From Nonomuraea jabiensis (lineage in GTDB: Bacteria > Actinomycetota > Actinomycetes > Streptosporangiales > Streptosporangiaceae): 64,000 nt of DNA. The stretch spans positions 5,406,501-5,470,500 of the forward strand of contig NZ_JACHMB010000001.1 of assembly GCF_014204795.1 (NCBI RefSeq), read 5' to 3'. This document shows positions 41,534 to 54,575 of this stretch, in pieces. The translations under genes were made by a program, and so were the position numbers. Numbering within the stretch: position 1 is the stretch's first letter; each line of letters opens with the position of its first letter. Below the pieces are notes generated by a model, which ran no database searches, had not been told where the DNA came from, and saw only the letters and a list, made by a program, of their open reading frames with translations.

Positions 41534-42019
41534 ATGGGCAGCGCATCACCCCGCGACCACCTGATGAAGCTCCTTGAGCCTGTGGTCAGCGCGGAGGGCC
41601 TCGATCTTGAGGACATCACGGTCACCCAGGCCGGCAAGAGACGGCTGCTGCGCGTGATCGTCGATCGCGACGGCGGCGTGAGCCTCGACGACGTGGCCGA
41701 CGTGAGCCAGGCAGTCTCCGCGGCCCTCGATGACGACGACGCGATGGGCCAGGCGGCCTACACGCTGGAGGTCTCCTCACCGGGCGTCGACCGCCCGCTC
41801 ACCGAGCCGCGCCACTGGCGCCGCGCGGCGAAACGCCTGGTGAAGGCCGAGATGAGAGACGGCACCGTGGTGGAGGGGCGCATCCTGGCCGCCGACGAGG
41901 CCGGTGTCGACCTCGACGTCGAGGGCGCCGCACGCAGGCTTGATTACGAGGACCTGACCCGGGGACGGGTACAGGTGGAGTTCCGCCGGATCGACGACGT
42001 CGACGGCGACGAAGGCTAA
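41534..42019 (+). CDS. rimP: RimP, ribosome maturation factor
   Basis: The 161-residue protein is RimP: KLLEPVVSAEGLDLEDITVT, then RRLLRVIVDRDGGVSLDDVA and YTLEVSSPGVDRPLTEPRHW, which is the family signature. It helps assemble the 30S subunit. ATG 41534 is preferred over 41513 because GGGGAGG lies 5 nt upstream. It is the first gene of the conserved rimP-nusA-ylxR-infB block, followed by nusA after 12 nt. Confidence 0.95.
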   Translation: MGSASPRDHLMKLLEPVVSAEGLDLEDITVTQAGKRRLLRVIVDRDGGVSLDDVADVSQAVSAALDDDDAMGQAAYTLEVSSPGVDRPLTEPRHWRRAAKRLVKAEMRDGTVVEGRILAADEAGVDLDVEGAARRLDYEDLTRGRVQVEFRRIDDVDGDEG

Positions 42020-42031
42020 GGGGGAGCCGTC

Positions 42032-43036
42032 GTGGACATCGACATGAGCGTCCTGCGCAGCCTCGAGCGAGAAAAGGACATCTCCTTCGACCTGGTCGTC
42101 AAGGCGATCGAGGACGCGCTGCTGATCGCCTACTTCCGCACCGACGGCGCCGCCGCCAAGGCGCGCGCCGAGCTCGACAGGAGCAGCGGTCACGTCACGA
42201 TCTGGGCCGCCGAGCTGGACGAGGACGGCGAGGTCGTCAGGGAGTACGACGACACACCGGGCAACTTCAGCCGGATCGCCGCCACCACCGCCAAACAGGT
42301 CATCCTGCAGCAGCTGCGCGACGCCGAGGACGAGATCAACTTCGGCGAGTTCGCCAGCCGCGAGGGCGAGCTGGTCTCCGGCGTGATCCAGCAGGGCAAG
42401 GACCCGCGGGTGGTGCTGGTCGACCTCGGCAAGATCGAGGCCGTGCTGCCGCACGCCGAGCAGGTCCCCGGCGAGGACTACGTGCACGGAGAGCGCATCC
42501 GCGCCTACGTCGTGCAGGTGAAGAAGGGCCACAAGGGCCCCTCGGTCACCCTGTCGCGCACGCATCCCGGGCTGGTGAAGAAGCTGTTCGCGCTGGAGGT
42601 GCCCGAGATCGCCGACGGCACCGTGGAGATCGCGGCGGTGGCGCGCGAGGCGGGCCACCGTACCAAGATCGCGGTCCGCTCCCGCAAGCCCGGGGTCAAC
42701 GCCAAGGGCGCCTGCATCGGGCCGATGGGCTCGCGGGTGCGCAACGTGATGACCGAGTTGCACGGCGAGAAGATCGACATCATCGACTGGTCGGAAGATC
42801 CGGCGGAGTTCGTGGGGAATGCCCTGTCACCTGCGCGCGTTTCCCATGTCGAGGTGCTCGATCTCGAGGGGCGCGTCGCACGCGTGACCGTGCCCGACTA
42901 CCAGCTTTCGCTGGCCATCGGGAAAGAGGGCCAGAACGCCCGGCTCGCCGCGAGACTCACCGGATGGCGGATCGACATCCGGCCGGACACACAGGCCGAA
43001 GATGCCGCCGGTTCCGTAGATGCGTCAACACGGTAA
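42032..43036 (+). CDS. nusA: NusA, transcription termination/antitermination factor
   Basis: The 334-residue protein has the NusA N-domain ([21 protein letters not shown]), an S1 domain ([21 protein letters not shown]), and two KH domains ([19 protein letters not shown] and [21 protein letters not shown]). The shorter length shows the absence of the C-terminal acidic repeats found in E. coli, typical of actinobacteria. It binds RNA polymerase and controls pausing and termination. GTG 42032 is the start. It overlaps ylxR at its 3' end. Confidence 0.95.
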   Translation: MDIDMSVLRSLEREKDISFDLVVKAIEDALLIAYFRTDGAAAKARAELDRSSGHVTIWAAELDEDGEVVREYDDTPGNFSRIAATTAKQVILQQLRDAEDEINFGEFASREGELVSGVIQQGKDPRVVLVDLGKIEAVLPHAEQVPGEDYVHGERIRAYVVQVKKGHKGPSVTLSRTHPGLVKKLFALEVPEIADGTVEIAAVAREAGHRTKIAVRSRKPGVNAKGACIGPMGSRVRNVMTELHGEKIDIIDWSEDPAEFVGNALSPARVSHVEVLDLEGRVARVTVPDYQLSLAIGKEGQNARLAARLTGWRIDIRPDTQAEDAAGSVDASTR

Positions 43037-43319
43037 GCTGGAATATGGTGGCCAAGCGACCCCTCAGCGCACCTGTGTGGGCTGCAGGGTTCGTACGGCT
43101 AAGTCCGAGCTGCTCCGTCTGGTGCGGGTCGAGGACCATGTGGTCCCTGACCTGCGAGGACGGCTTCCTGGCCGTGGTGCATCGCTGCATCCGTCCTTGA
43201 GCTGTCTGGAGCTTGCCGAGCGTCGCCGAGCGTTTCCGCGCGCTTTCCGCGTGGCGGGACCGCTTGACGTCTCGCGCGTGCGGGCGCAACTGGAGGGAGA
43301 CCACGCAAATGTCATGTAG
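43020..43319 (+). CDS. ylxR: YlxR (DUF448) family RNA-binding protein
   Basis: The 99-residue protein has [20 protein letters not shown], the signature of YlxR, and [18 protein letters not shown], which matches the second conserved part. YlxR proteins are RNA-binding regulators encoded between nusA and infB. ATG 43020 lies 17 nt inside nusA; no better in-frame start exists before the CxxC motif, so the overlap is accepted. The Cys pair may bind a metal. The gene order with nusA and infB is conserved. Confidence 0.9.
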   Translation: MRQHGKLEYGGQATPQRTCVGCRVRTAKSELLRLVRVEDHVVPDLRGRLPGRGASLHPSLSCLELAERRRAFPRAFRVAGPLDVSRVRAQLEGDHANVM

Positions 43320-43444
43320 GACGCCGAGTTGATGGGCGGAGTCAGATTGCTATGAGCGCCTGATGAGCACGCGGCGATGAAGACGTCAAGGTAGCGACGG
43401 TCCGGACGGCATAGCCAGCCTCCCGGGCCGAGTAAGGGAGTGCA

Positions 43445-46576
<3,132 letters not shown>

Positions 46577-46586
46577 CGCGCGGCTC

Positions 46587-46615
46587 GGCGCCCGGCGGGA
46601 CATCCGCCGGGCGCC
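46587..46615 (+). terminator. Perfect 12-bp hairpin terminator after infB
   Basis: GGCGCCCGGCGG and CCGCCGGGCGCC pair perfectly around GACAT, 10 nt after the infB stop. Confidence 0.85.
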
Positions 46616-46696
46616 TCTCGCACGCCCTGGCCTGGTCCCCACCGCAGCAGGCCGGGCGTGCGCTCACCACACCAGGCCAAGCGGTGGTTACCAACG

Positions 46697-46993
46697 ATGT
46701 ATGTGGGTGCTCTGACCCTGGACATCCTGCTCGGCGACGTCAGGTCGCTGAAGCAGAAGCGCTCTGTCGTACGGCCGCTGATCGCCGAGCTGCAGCGCCG
46801 TTATCCCAGCATCGCGGTGGCTGAGACCGGCCATCTCGACCTGCACCGAAGGGCCGAGGTCGGCCTCGCGGTGGTCTCCTCCTCCGCGGGTAACTGCAAC
46901 GAGGTCATGGACGCCTGCGAGCGGATGGTGGCCTTCCGGCCGGAGATCGAGCTGCTGTCGGCCAGGCACCGGCTCTACAACGACGAAGATTGA
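46697..46993 (+). CDS. DUF503 (YlxP-like) family protein
   Basis: The 98-residue protein starts MYVGALTLDILLGDVRSLKQKRSVVRPLI, the DUF503 signature, and has VAVAETGHLDLHRRAEVGLAVV-like conserved parts. YlxP-like proteins are encoded between infB and rbfA and are linked to ribosome function, but the role is not defined. ATG 46697 is chosen over the longer frame from 46658 because the family begins there. No strong ribosome-binding site is seen and the infB terminator lies upstream, so it probably has its own promoter, perhaps leaderless. rbfA follows after 39 nt. Confidence 0.88.
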   Translation: MYVGALTLDILLGDVRSLKQKRSVVRPLIAELQRRYPSIAVAETGHLDLHRRAEVGLAVVSSSAGNCNEVMDACERMVAFRPEIELLSARHRLYNDED

Positions 46994-47032
46994 ACGACTG
47001 CACGGCCACGTCGTGCGTGAGGGGGAGCGAAC

Positions 47033-47488
47033 ATGGTGGATGCCGCACGAGCGCGGAAGCTCGCCGATCGCATCCAGCAGATCGTCGCCGAGATGCTGGA
47101 GCGCCGGATCAAGGACCCGCGCCTGGGCTTCGTCACCGTGACCGACACGCGTGTCACCGCCGACCTGCGCGAGGCGACCGTGTTCTACACGGTGTACGGC
47201 TCCGAGGCCGAGCGGTCCGACAGCGCGGCCGCCCTCGAGAGCGCCAAGGGGATCATCCGCTCCGAGGTGGGCCGCCAGACCGGCGTGCGCTTCGCCCCGA
47301 CGCTGACGTTCAAGCACGACCCGCTACCCGACTCCGCGCGTCACCTCGACGACCTGATCAGCGCCGCCCGGTCCCGGGACGCGGAGGTGGCGCGCCAGGC
47401 CCAGAGCGCCTCCTACGCCGGCGAGGCCGATCCTTATCGCAAGCCCGAGGAGGGCGAAGCGGAGCTGGGCGAGGACGACCAGGCGTGA
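47033..47488 (+). CDS. rbfA: RbfA, ribosome-binding factor A
   Basis: The 151-residue protein has [26 protein letters not shown] and a KH-like fold with [20 protein letters not shown], then [19 protein letters not shown]. RbfA is a cold-shock factor that matures the 30S subunit. ATG 47033 has GGGGAG 5 nt upstream. The C-terminal 30 residues are acidic and Gln/Glu-rich ([12 protein letters not shown]). Its stop overlaps the GTG of the DHH gene (GTGA), so the two are coupled. Confidence 0.93.
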   Translation: MVDAARARKLADRIQQIVAEMLERRIKDPRLGFVTVTDTRVTADLREATVFYTVYGSEAERSDSAAALESAKGIIRSEVGRQTGVRFAPTLTFKHDPLPDSARHLDDLISAARSRDAEVARQAQSASYAGEADPYRKPEEGEAELGEDDQA

Positions 47489-48540
47489 CGCCCGACGTGC
47501 GCGACAGAGCGGATCGCCCGTTCCGTGCGGACCCCCGTACGGTCACCGGCGGCGCGATCCCCGAGGCCGCATGGGACCGGGCCCTGCGGCTGATCGGCCA
47601 GGCCGACGAGATCGCGCTGGCCTGTCACGTGACGCCCGACGGCGACGCCCTCGGGTCGATGCTGGCCGTGGGGTTCGTGCTGCGGTCGATGGGCAAGCGG
47701 GTGGTGGCGTCGTTCGGCGACCACCATTTCGTGGTGCCGCGGCTGCTGCGCTTCCTGCCCGGCCAGGACATGCTGGTGCCGCCGCAGGACTATCCCGCGG
47801 CGCCGGAGCTGATGATCACCTTCGACGTCTCGACGTTCGAACGCCTCGGGCTCCTGCGCGAGAACACCGCCAGGGCCCGCGAGGTCATCGTCATCGACCA
47901 CCACCCCTCGAACGAGGGGTTCGGCACGCTCAGCCTCATCGACTCCACGGCCGCCGCGACGGCCGTGCTGGCCGAGCAGCTGATGTACCGGCTCGGCGGG
48001 CGGCTCGACCGCGACATCGCCGTCTGCCTCTACACCGGGCTGGTGACCGACACGGGGTCGTTCCGGCACTCCTCGACCACGCCGGCCGTGCACCAGATGG
48101 CGGCCAGGCTCGTGGCGACCGGGCTGCGCACCGACGAGATCGCCCGCGAGCTGTGGGACCGTTCCCCGTTCGGCTACCTCCAGGTGCTGGCCGCCGCCCT
48201 CGAACGGGCGGCGCTGGAGGACGGGCTGGTCTGGACGTACGTGACGCGGGTCGACCGGGCCGCGCACGGGCTCCCGTACGCGGAGCTGGAAGGCATCATC
48301 GACATCGTGCGGCGCACGGACGAGGCCGAGGTCGCGGTCGTGCTCAAGGAGGACGACCAGGGCGACTGGCAGGTGTCCACCCGCTCCAAGGGCAAGGCCG
48401 ACGTCGGGGCGGCGTGCGCGGCCCTGGGCGGCGGCGGGCACCACAACGCGGCCGGTTACACCTCGCACGAGACCGTGGAGGCGACCATGGACGCCTTCCG
48501 GCGCGAACTTGGGAAGGTCGGATGGCCGAGAGCGGGCTGA
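47485..48540 (+). CDS. DHH/DHHA1 phosphoesterase, NrnA-type
   Basis: The 351-residue protein has the DHH motifs [29 protein letters not shown] and [14 protein letters not shown], then [15 protein letters not shown], and the DHHA1 end [14 protein letters not shown]. NrnA-type enzymes degrade nanoRNA and dephosphorylate pAp; others hydrolyse c-di-AMP products. GTG 47485 overlaps the rbfA stop by GTGA, and the longer upstream frame is only a shadow of rbfA. It overlaps truB by 19 nt. This gene order (rbfA-nrnA-truB) is typical of actinobacteria. The precise substrate is an inference from family. Confidence 0.9.
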   Translation: MTPDVRDRADRPFRADPRTVTGGAIPEAAWDRALRLIGQADEIALACHVTPDGDALGSMLAVGFVLRSMGKRVVASFGDHHFVVPRLLRFLPGQDMLVPPQDYPAAPELMITFDVSTFERLGLLRENTARAREVIVIDHHPSNEGFGTLSLIDSTAAATAVLAEQLMYRLGGRLDRDIAVCLYTGLVTDTGSFRHSSTTPAVHQMAARLVATGLRTDEIARELWDRSPFGYLQVLAAALERAALEDGLVWTYVTRVDRAAHGLPYAELEGIIDIVRRTDEAEVAVVLKEDDQGDWQVSTRSKGKADVGAACAALGGGGHHNAAGYTSHETVEATMDAFRRELGKVGWPRAG

Positions 48541-49394
48541 TCATCGTCGACAAGCCGGGCGAGTGGACGTCCCACGACGTGGTGGCCAAGATGCGGCGCA
48601 TCGCGGGCACCCGCCGCGTGGGCCACGCGGGCACGCTCGACCCGATGGCGACGGGCGTGCTGGTGGTCGGCGTGGAGAAGGCCACCAGGCTGCTCGGCCA
48701 CCTGACGCTGACCGAGAAGGTGTACGAGGCCACGATCAGGCTCGGCGTGAGCACCAACACCGACGACGCCGAGGGCGAGGTCACCGCCACGGCCCCGGCG
48801 TCCGGCGTCACGGCGGCCGAGATCCACAAGGGCGTCGCGGCGCTCACCGGCGAGATCATGCAGATCCCGCCGCAGGTGAGCGCCATCAAGGTCAACGGGC
48901 AGCGCGCCTACAAGATGGCCCGCGCGGGCGAAGAGGTCGAGCTGCGGGCCCGGCCCGTCACCGTGCGGTCGTTCGAGGTGCTCGACATCCGGGCGCACGA
49001 CGACGTCGTGGACGTGGACGCGGTCGTGACCTGCTCCAGCGGCACCTACATCCGGGCGCTGGCCCGCGACCTGGGCGCGGCGCTCGGGGTCGGCGGGCAT
49101 CTGACGGCGCTGCGGCGCACCCGCGTGGGCCCCTACGGCCTGTCGCTGGCCAGGACCATCGACCAGCTCGCCGAGGAGTGCGTGATCCTGCCCATCGGGG
49201 AGGCGGTGGCGGCGGCGTTCCCGCGCCGGGACGTGACGGCCGAGGAGGCACGCGTCATCGGGCACGGGGGACGGCTGGCGGCCGCCGGGCTGGGCAAGGG
49301 GCCGATCGGCGTGTTCGGGCCTGAGGGCGAGCTGCTGGCCCTGGTGGAGGAGCACGGTCGAGTGGCCAAACCCCTCGCCGTCTTCGTCTCCTAG
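48522..49394 (+). CDS. truB: TruB, tRNA pseudouridine-55 synthase
   Basis: The 290-residue protein has [21 protein letters not shown], catalytic Asp about 40 in GHAGTLDPMATGVL, KVYEATIRLGVSTNTDDAEG and the RNA-binding VTCSSGTYIRALARDLG. It makes the universal pseudouridine 55 in the T-loop of tRNA. A PUA-like C-terminal domain follows. ATG 48522 has GAAGG 4 nt upstream and lies inside the end of the DHH gene. It is convergent with the TRM11-like gene across 25 nt containing a short hairpin. Confidence 0.96.
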   Translation: MAESGLIIVDKPGEWTSHDVVAKMRRIAGTRRVGHAGTLDPMATGVLVVGVEKATRLLGHLTLTEKVYEATIRLGVSTNTDDAEGEVTATAPASGVTAAEIHKGVAALTGEIMQIPPQVSAIKVNGQRAYKMARAGEEVELRARPVTVRSFEVLDIRAHDDVVDVDAVVTCSSGTYIRALARDLGAALGVGGHLTALRRTRVGPYGLSLARTIDQLAEECVILPIGEAVAAAFPRRDVTAEEARVIGHGGRLAAAGLGKGPIGVFGPEGELLALVEEHGRVAKPLAVFVS

Positions 49395-49420
49395 ACCCCT
49401 CTCAGGCCGCCGCAAGGGGT
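49395..49420. terminator. Short hairpin between truB and the TRM11-like gene
   Basis: ACCCCT (49395-49400) and AGGGGT (49415-49420) are perfect 6-bp arms around a 14-nt loop, directly after the truB stop. It could act in both directions; its strength is modest. Confidence 0.5.
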
Positions 49421-50439
49421 CATGAGGGCTTGCGGGCGACGATGAGGTCGCGGACGATCGCCTGGTCGACCCAGTGCTCGAAGTCGGGGTAGTCCATCAC
49501 CTGCAGGCCCGCCCCCTCGAGGATCTGGGCCAGCTCCGAGGTCTTGCCGCCGTAGGTGTTCCACGAGATCCCCATGGCCCCGCCCGGACGCAGCAGCTCG
49601 GCCCAGACCGGCACGGCCTGCCGCAGCAGCTCCATCGGGCTGCGGGACAGGCCGCCGCCGCCCTTGCTGCCGTGCTGGACCCCGTAAGGCGTGTCGGTCA
49701 CCAGGGCGTCGAACGAACGCGGCTTGAAGAAGTCCCTGCTCTTGAGGGTGTCGGCGTTGACCACGGCCAGGTGCTGCACGTCGCCGGCCTTGACCGCCTC
49801 CTTCGACAGCCCGAACGTGACGTTGAGCCGCCGCCCGACCAGGGCTCGCTCGCGCCGCACCGGCACGGTCTCGGCGGTGTGCTTGAGCCGCTTGTTGCGC
49901 AGCCAGGTCTTGATGAACGCGGTGTACGCCTCGAAGTCCTTGCCGTCGACGTCGAGCCCGTAGGCGTCGTAGCCGTACATGAGGGCCTGGTTGAGCGTCG
50001 TGCCGCGCCCGCACAGCGGGTCGAAGACCGACAGCCGCTCGCCCAGCCCCTTGGCCCCGGCGAGCAGGGTGACGTTGAGCAGCAGCTTGGTGAAGTGCTC
50101 GTTGGTCTTGCCGGCGTATTTCTGGATGGTGATGAGGTCGCTGCTCAACCGGTCGAGCGAGGCCATGGAGAGCGGCCGGAGCAGGTCCCCTTCAATCCCG
50201 AAAATCGCATAAACAGAGGAAAGGTTCGACAAAAGAGAAATGTCCGGCTGCGTCAGCGGCTCGGATGTCTCGAAAGTCACATACGGCACACCGCCGATGG
50301 TGGTCTCCTCGCTGGCGAGGATCTTGCCGCCCAGGCCGTACGTGCTGAAGACCGCCAGCTCACTCCTGGTCAGCCGGATGGAGCTCTCCCCGTAGACCCG
50401 GTTGAAGGCAGGCAGGATCAGAAGCGCGTAACGAGGCAT
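49420..50439 (-). CDS. TRM11/UPF0020-type RNA methyltransferase
   Basis: The 339-residue protein has a THUMP-like N-terminal region followed by a Rossmann methylase: the SAM motif VFDPLCGRGTTLNQALMYGY, the acidic YGLDVDGKDF and the catalytic loop ALVTDTPYGVQHGS (DTPYG replaces the N/D-PPY). This resembles archaeal and eukaryal Trm11 (tRNA G10 methylase) and related bacterial enzymes. The substrate is unknown in actinobacteria. ATG 50439 is chosen from the MPRYALLILP start. It lies on the opposite strand between truB and ribF, where most actinobacteria have these genes adjacent, which suggests an insertion. Confidence 0.78.
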   Translation of the reverse strand: MPRYALLILPAFNRVYGESSIRLTRSELAVFSTYGLGGKILASEETTIGGVPYVTFETSEPLTQPDISLLSNLSSVYAIFGIEGDLLRPLSMASLDRLSSDLITIQKYAGKTNEHFTKLLLNVTLLAGAKGLGERLSVFDPLCGRGTTLNQALMYGYDAYGLDVDGKDFEAYTAFIKTWLRNKRLKHTAETVPVRRERALVGRRLNVTFGLSKEAVKAGDVQHLAVVNADTLKSRDFFKPRSFDALVTDTPYGVQHGSKGGGGLSRSPMELLRQAVPVWAELLRPGGAMGISWNTYGGKTSELAQILEGAGLQVMDYPDFEHWVDQAIVRDLIVARKPS

Positions 50440-50521
50440 GATGCCCGATCCTATCGCCCTCGATTGGAGCGAACGGTGACGCGCGTGGCAGGCTTGTGGG
50501 GGATTGATCCGCCACGAGCGA

Positions 50522-51448
50522 ATGGGGCCTAGCGTGCAGGGTTCGGGAAGGTCTGTCGTCACCATCGGCGTGTACGACGGGGTCCACCGCGGGCACCGGC
50601 GGGTGGTCGAGCGCGCTGTCGCCATCGCCCGCGAGCGGGGGCTGCGCAGCGTGGCCGTCACGTTCGAGCCGCACCCCGACGAGGTCGTGCGGCCCGGGAC
50701 GCATCCGCTGCGGCTCACCAGCCCCCGGCGCAGGGCCGAACTGCTGGCCGGGCTCGGGGTGGACGAGATCGACGTGGTGGACTTCACGCTCGACCTGTCG
50801 CGGACGAGCCCGGACGACTTCGTCCAGGCCGTGCTGGCCGAGCGGCTGGCGGCGGCCGTCGTGGTGGTGGGCGAGGACTTCCTGTTCGGCCACGAGGCCG
50901 GCGGCGACGTCGAGACTTTGCGGACGCTGGGCGACAAATACGACTTCGAGGTGGAGGCCGTGCCCCTGCTCGACGCCGTCTCCTCCGCCTCGATCCGCGA
51001 GCGGATCGTCGAGGGCGACGTCGAGGCCGCCGCTGAGCAGCTCGGGCGGCCGCACCGGGTGGAGGGCGTGGTCGTACGCGGCTACCAGCGCGGACGCCAG
51101 CTCGGCTTCCCGACGGCGAACGTCGAGACCCCCCAGCACACCGCCATCCCGGCCGACGGGGTCTACGCGGGGTGGCTGGAATGTGTGGCGATGGCCAACC
51201 TGCCCGCGCTCTACCAGGGGGAGCGGTGGCCGGCGGCGATCTCGGTCGGGACGAATCCGACGTTCGAGGGAGTGCCGCGGACAGTCGAGGCCTATGCGCT
51301 GGATCGGGATGATCTGGAGCTTTACGGGGTGCACGTGGCGGTCGAATTCCACGCCCGGCTACGCGGCAACACGCGATTCGACTCCATCGAGGCGCTGATC
51401 GAGCAGATTCACGCCGATGTCGACGCCGCCCGCCGCCTCACGAGCTGA
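50522..51448 (+). CDS. ribF: RibF, bifunctional riboflavin kinase/FAD synthetase
   Basis: The 308-residue enzyme has the nucleotidyltransferase part VVTIGVYDGVHRGHRRVVERA, FEPHPDEVVRPG and VVGEDFLFGHEAGGD, then the kinase part GYQRGRQLGFPTANVETP. It phosphorylates riboflavin to FMN and adenylates FMN to FAD. ATG 50522 is tentative; TTG 50504 and GTG 50534 are alternatives, and another frame upstream (from the GTG near 50478) shows a family-like stretch ending in a stop, so the annotated N-terminus may be short. A non-coding stretch of about 200 nt separates it from rpsO. Confidence 0.92.
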   Translation: MGPSVQGSGRSVVTIGVYDGVHRGHRRVVERAVAIARERGLRSVAVTFEPHPDEVVRPGTHPLRLTSPRRRAELLAGLGVDEIDVVDFTLDLSRTSPDDFVQAVLAERLAAAVVVVGEDFLFGHEAGGDVETLRTLGDKYDFEVEAVPLLDAVSSASIRERIVEGDVEAAAEQLGRPHRVEGVVVRGYQRGRQLGFPTANVETPQHTAIPADGVYAGWLECVAMANLPALYQGERWPAAISVGTNPTFEGVPRTVEAYALDRDDLELYGVHVAVEFHARLRGNTRFDSIEALIEQIHADVDAARRLTS

Positions 51449-51649
51449 AACCCGCCGATTCGCGACGCGGACAACGCCGTGATAATGAGCGCCCGAGCAC
51501 CGCGCGTGAAGTGGTAACCTTGCATGTCGGCTCAGTAGCGGCGCCGCTGCGCGCTGCCCATGACGGCCTTCACGCGGCGACTGTAGGCACGCACGGTCGT
51601 TCGCATCTTTCATCATCGTTCGCGCGTGCCCGTAGCTCAAAGGAGAGCC

Positions 51650-51919
51650 GTGTCCCTCGACACCGCTGCCAAGAAGTCCATCATCGGAGAATACGCGACG
51701 GCCGAGGGCGACACCGGGTCGCCCGAGGTGCAGATCGCACTGCTGAGCAAGCGCATCAGCGAGCTCACCGAGCACCTGAAGACGCACAAGCACGACCACC
51801 ACAGCCGTCGTGGCCTGCTTCTGCTCGTCGGTCGCCGGCGTCGCCTGCTGAAGTACCTGCAGAAGGTCGACATCCAGCGCTACCGCTCGCTCATCGAGCG
51901 GCTCGGCCTGCGCCGATAG
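51650..51919 (+). CDS. rpsO: Ribosomal protein S15
   Basis: The 89-residue protein matches S15 in length and in [27 protein letters not shown] and [23 protein letters not shown]. It binds 16S rRNA in the central domain. GTG 51650 is chosen because AAAGGAG lies 5-6 nt upstream and the frame from 51626 extends past the usual start. A strong 11-bp hairpin terminator follows 6 nt after its stop. S15 often represses its own mRNA through a leader; the leader here was not resolved. Confidence 0.97.
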   Translation: MSLDTAAKKSIIGEYATAEGDTGSPEVQIALLSKRISELTEHLKTHKHDHHSRRGLLLLVGRRRRLLKYLQKVDIQRYRSLIERLGLRR

Positions 51920-51924
51920 CATGA

Positions 51925-51952
51925 AAGGGAGCGGCGAACGCGCCGCTCCCTT
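51925..51952 (+). terminator. Perfect 11-bp terminator after rpsO
   Basis: AAGGGAGCGGC and GCCGCTCCCTT form perfect arms around GAACGC, 6 nt after the rpsO stop and followed by CTCAT. It separates rpsO from the pnp leader. Confidence 0.9.
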
Positions 51953-52084
51953 CTCATATGGGTAAGCCATATGGTCGGATATGTGGCGATGTGGATACGT
52001 TGTCACCTCTGACCTACAACTGAATATCCGAGACACACAGCCCCCGCGTCCGTTCAGCACCATGCGACCCGCGACGCCTGCGGG

Positions 52085-52190
52085 CCGGTCCTCGGTAGTG
52101 GCTTCCGGTAGGAATTCGACAGTGAAATGAGACCGGGCGCTTCGATCGAAGACCGGCGCTGCACCTAACGAGGGTGCCGGTGAGAAAAAA
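52085..52190 (+). ncRNA. actino-pnp leader motif of pnp
   Basis: Upstream of pnp the RNA has CCGGTC...GACCGG pairing (52085-52090 with 52131-52136), the 12-nt palindrome CTTCGATCGAAG (52140-52151), and conserved CCTCGGTAGTGGCTTCC. These match what I know of the actino-pnp motif found in the 5' untranslated regions of actinobacterial pnp genes, probably for autoregulation by PNPase. Boundaries are approximate. Confidence 0.7.
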
Positions 52191-52223
52191 GGGCGCGGGA
52201 GACCGACCACAAGGAGGTCCCCC

Positions 52224-54575
52224 GTGGAGGGTGTCCACACCGCTGAAGCCGTCATAGACAACGGCTCATTCGGCACGCGCACGATCCGGTTCGAAACCGG
52301 TCGTCTCGCGCGCCAGGCGGCCGGCTCCGCCGTCGCCTACCTCGACAACGACACGATGGTGCTCTCTGCCACCACCGCGTCGAAGTCCCCGAAGGAGAAC
52401 TTCGACTTCTTCCCGCTCACCGTCGACGTCGAAGAGCGAATGTACGCCGCGGGCCGCATCCCCGGCTCGTTCTTCCGGCGTGAGGGCCGTCCCTCCGAGG
52501 ACGCGATCCTCACCTGCCGCCTGATCGACCGGCCGCTGCGCCCGTCGTTCGTCAAGGGCCTGCGCAACGAGATCCAGGTCGTCGCCACGGTGATGGCGCT
52601 CAACCCCGACCACCTCTACGACGTGGTGGCGATCAACGCCGCGTCGCTGTCCACCCAGCTCGCCGGTCTGCCGTTCTCCGGCCCGATCGGCGGCGTGCGC
52701 GTCGCGCTGATCGACGGCCAGTGGGTGGCCTTCCCGACCCACCACGAGCTGGAGCGGGCCACGTTCGACATGGTCGTCGCGGGCCGCGTGCTCGAGGACG
52801 GCGACGTCGCGATCATGATGGTCGAGGCCGAGTCCACCAAGGACACGCTGAAGCTGGTCGCCGAGGGCGCCGTCGCGCCCACCGAGGAGACCGTCGCGCA
52901 GGGCCTGGACGCCGCCAAGCCGTTCATCAAGGTGCTGTGCGAGGCCCAGTCGCGCATCGCGCAGGTCGCGGCCAAGGAGACGGCCGAATACCCGGTCTTC
53001 CTCGACTACCAGGAGGACGTCTACGCCGCGGTCGAGGCCGCGGTGAAGACCGAGCTGGCCGCCGCGCTGACGATCGCGGGCAAGCAGGAGCGCGAGAACG
53101 AGCTGGAGAAGGTCAAGGCGCTGGCCGCCGAGAAGCTCCTGCCCGAGTTCGAGGGGCGCGAGAAGGAGATCTCCGCCGCGTTCCGCTCGGTGATGAAGAA
53201 GCTCATGCGCGAGCGGGTCATCAAGGAGGGCATCCGCATCGACGGCCGCGGCACCAAGGACATCCGCGCCCTGTCGGCCGAGGTCCACGTGGTGCCCCGG
53301 GTGCACGGCTCGGCGTTGTTCGAGCGCGGCGAGACCCAGATCCTGGGCATCACCACTCTGAACATGCTGCGCATGGAGCAGGTCATCGACACGCTCAACC
53401 CCGAGCGGACCAAGCGCTACATGCACAACTACAACTTCCCGCCCTACTCCACCGGTGAGACCGGCCGGGTGGGCTCGCCCAAGCGCCGCGAGATCGGTCA
53501 CGGCGCGCTGGCCGAGCGGGCGCTGATCCCGGTGCTCCCGACCCGCGAGGAGTTCCCGTACGCCATCCGCCAGGTCTCCGAGGCGCTCGGCTCCAACGGC
53601 TCCACCTCGATGGGCTCGGTCTGCGCGTCCACGATGGCGCTGCTGGACGCGGGTGTGCCGCTCAAGGAGATGGTCGCGGGCATCGCGATGGGCCTGATCG
53701 GCGAGGGCGACTCGTACGTCACCCTGACCGACATCCTCGGCGCCGAGGACGCCATGGGCGACATGGACTTCAAGGTCGCCGGCACCAAGGACGTCATCAC
53801 CGCCCTGCAGCTCGACACCAAGCTCGACGGCATCCCCGCGAGCGTGCTCGCGGGCGCGCTCAAGCAGGCCAAGGGCGCGCGCCTGGCGATCCTCGACGTG
53901 ATGCAGGAGGCGATCAACTCTCCGGCGGAGATGAACCCGACCGCGCCGCGCATCATCACCATCAAGGTCCCGGTCGACAAGATCGGCGAGGTCATCGGCC
54001 CGAAGGGCAAGATGATCAACCAGATCCAGGACGACACGGGCGCCGAGATCACCATCGAGGACGACGGCACGATCTACATCGGCGCCACCGACGGCCCGTC
54101 GGCCGAGGCGGCCCGTTCGGCGATCAACGCCATCGCCAACCCGCACATGCCGGAGGTCGGTGAGCGCTACATCGGCACGGTCGTCAAGATCGCGGCCTTC
54201 GGCGCGTTCATCTCGCTCCTGCCCGGCAAGGACGGCCTGCTGCACGTCTCCCAGATCCGCAAGCTGCACGGCGGCAAGCGCATCGAGAACGTCGAGGACG
54301 TCATGAGCGTCGGCGAGAAGATCCAGGTCGAGATCGCCGAGATCGACGCCCGGGGCAAGCTCTCGCTGGTGCCGGTCGAGGTCATCGAGAAGGAGGCCGC
54401 CGAGAAGGAGGCGAAGGCCGCCGGGGCCGCCGAGGGCGGCGACGGCGCCGAGGCCCCGCAGGCCGAGGAGGCCGCCGCGGCGCCCGCCGAGGACAAGGCG
54501 GAGCGGCCCCGCCGCACCCGCACCCGCGTGCGCACCCGCGGCAGCAGCGCTGACGGGGACGACCGGAACTCGTGA
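52224..54575 (+). CDS. pnp: Polynucleotide phosphorylase
   Basis: The 783-residue protein has two RNase PH-type domains ([20 protein letters not shown], then [17 protein letters not shown]), [17 protein letters not shown], a KH domain ([19 protein letters not shown]) and an S1 domain ([24 protein letters not shown]). The C-terminal 60 residues are Ala/Glu-rich and end in Arg-rich repeats. It degrades RNA by phosphorolysis and can add tails. GTG 52224 has AAGGAGG 7 nt upstream. A leader motif lies before it. Its stop overlaps the GTG of the M16 peptidase gene. Confidence 0.97.
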   Translation: MEGVHTAEAVIDNGSFGTRTIRFETGRLARQAAGSAVAYLDNDTMVLSATTASKSPKENFDFFPLTVDVEERMYAAGRIPGSFFRREGRPSEDAILTCRLIDRPLRPSFVKGLRNEIQVVATVMALNPDHLYDVVAINAASLSTQLAGLPFSGPIGGVRVALIDGQWVAFPTHHELERATFDMVVAGRVLEDGDVAIMMVEAESTKDTLKLVAEGAVAPTEETVAQGLDAAKPFIKVLCEAQSRIAQVAAKETAEYPVFLDYQEDVYAAVEAAVKTELAAALTIAGKQERENELEKVKALAAEKLLPEFEGREKEISAAFRSVMKKLMRERVIKEGIRIDGRGTKDIRALSAEVHVVPRVHGSALFERGETQILGITTLNMLRMEQVIDTLNPERTKRYMHNYNFPPYSTGETGRVGSPKRREIGHGALAERALIPVLPTREEFPYAIRQVSEALGSNGSTSMGSVCASTMALLDAGVPLKEMVAGIAMGLIGEGDSYVTLTDILGAEDAMGDMDFKVAGTKDVITALQLDTKLDGIPASVLAGALKQAKGARLAILDVMQEAINSPAEMNPTAPRIITIKVPVDKIGEVIGPKGKMINQIQDDTGAEITIEDDGTIYIGATDGPSAEAARSAINAIANPHMPEVGERYIGTVVKIAAFGAFISLLPGKDGLLHVSQIRKLHGGKRIENVEDVMSVGEKIQVEIAEIDARGKLSLVPVEVIEKEAAEKEAKAAGAAEGGDGAEAPQAEEAAAAPAEDKAERPRRTRTRVRTRGSSADGDDRNS

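Noticed and set aside
51628-51649. A tRNA-like stretch (GCCCGTAGCTCAAAGGAG) before rpsO
   Set aside because: It resembles a tRNA 5' end only over the D-arm entry; there is no anticodon, T-arm or acceptor match, and the AAGGAG is the rpsO ribosome-binding site.
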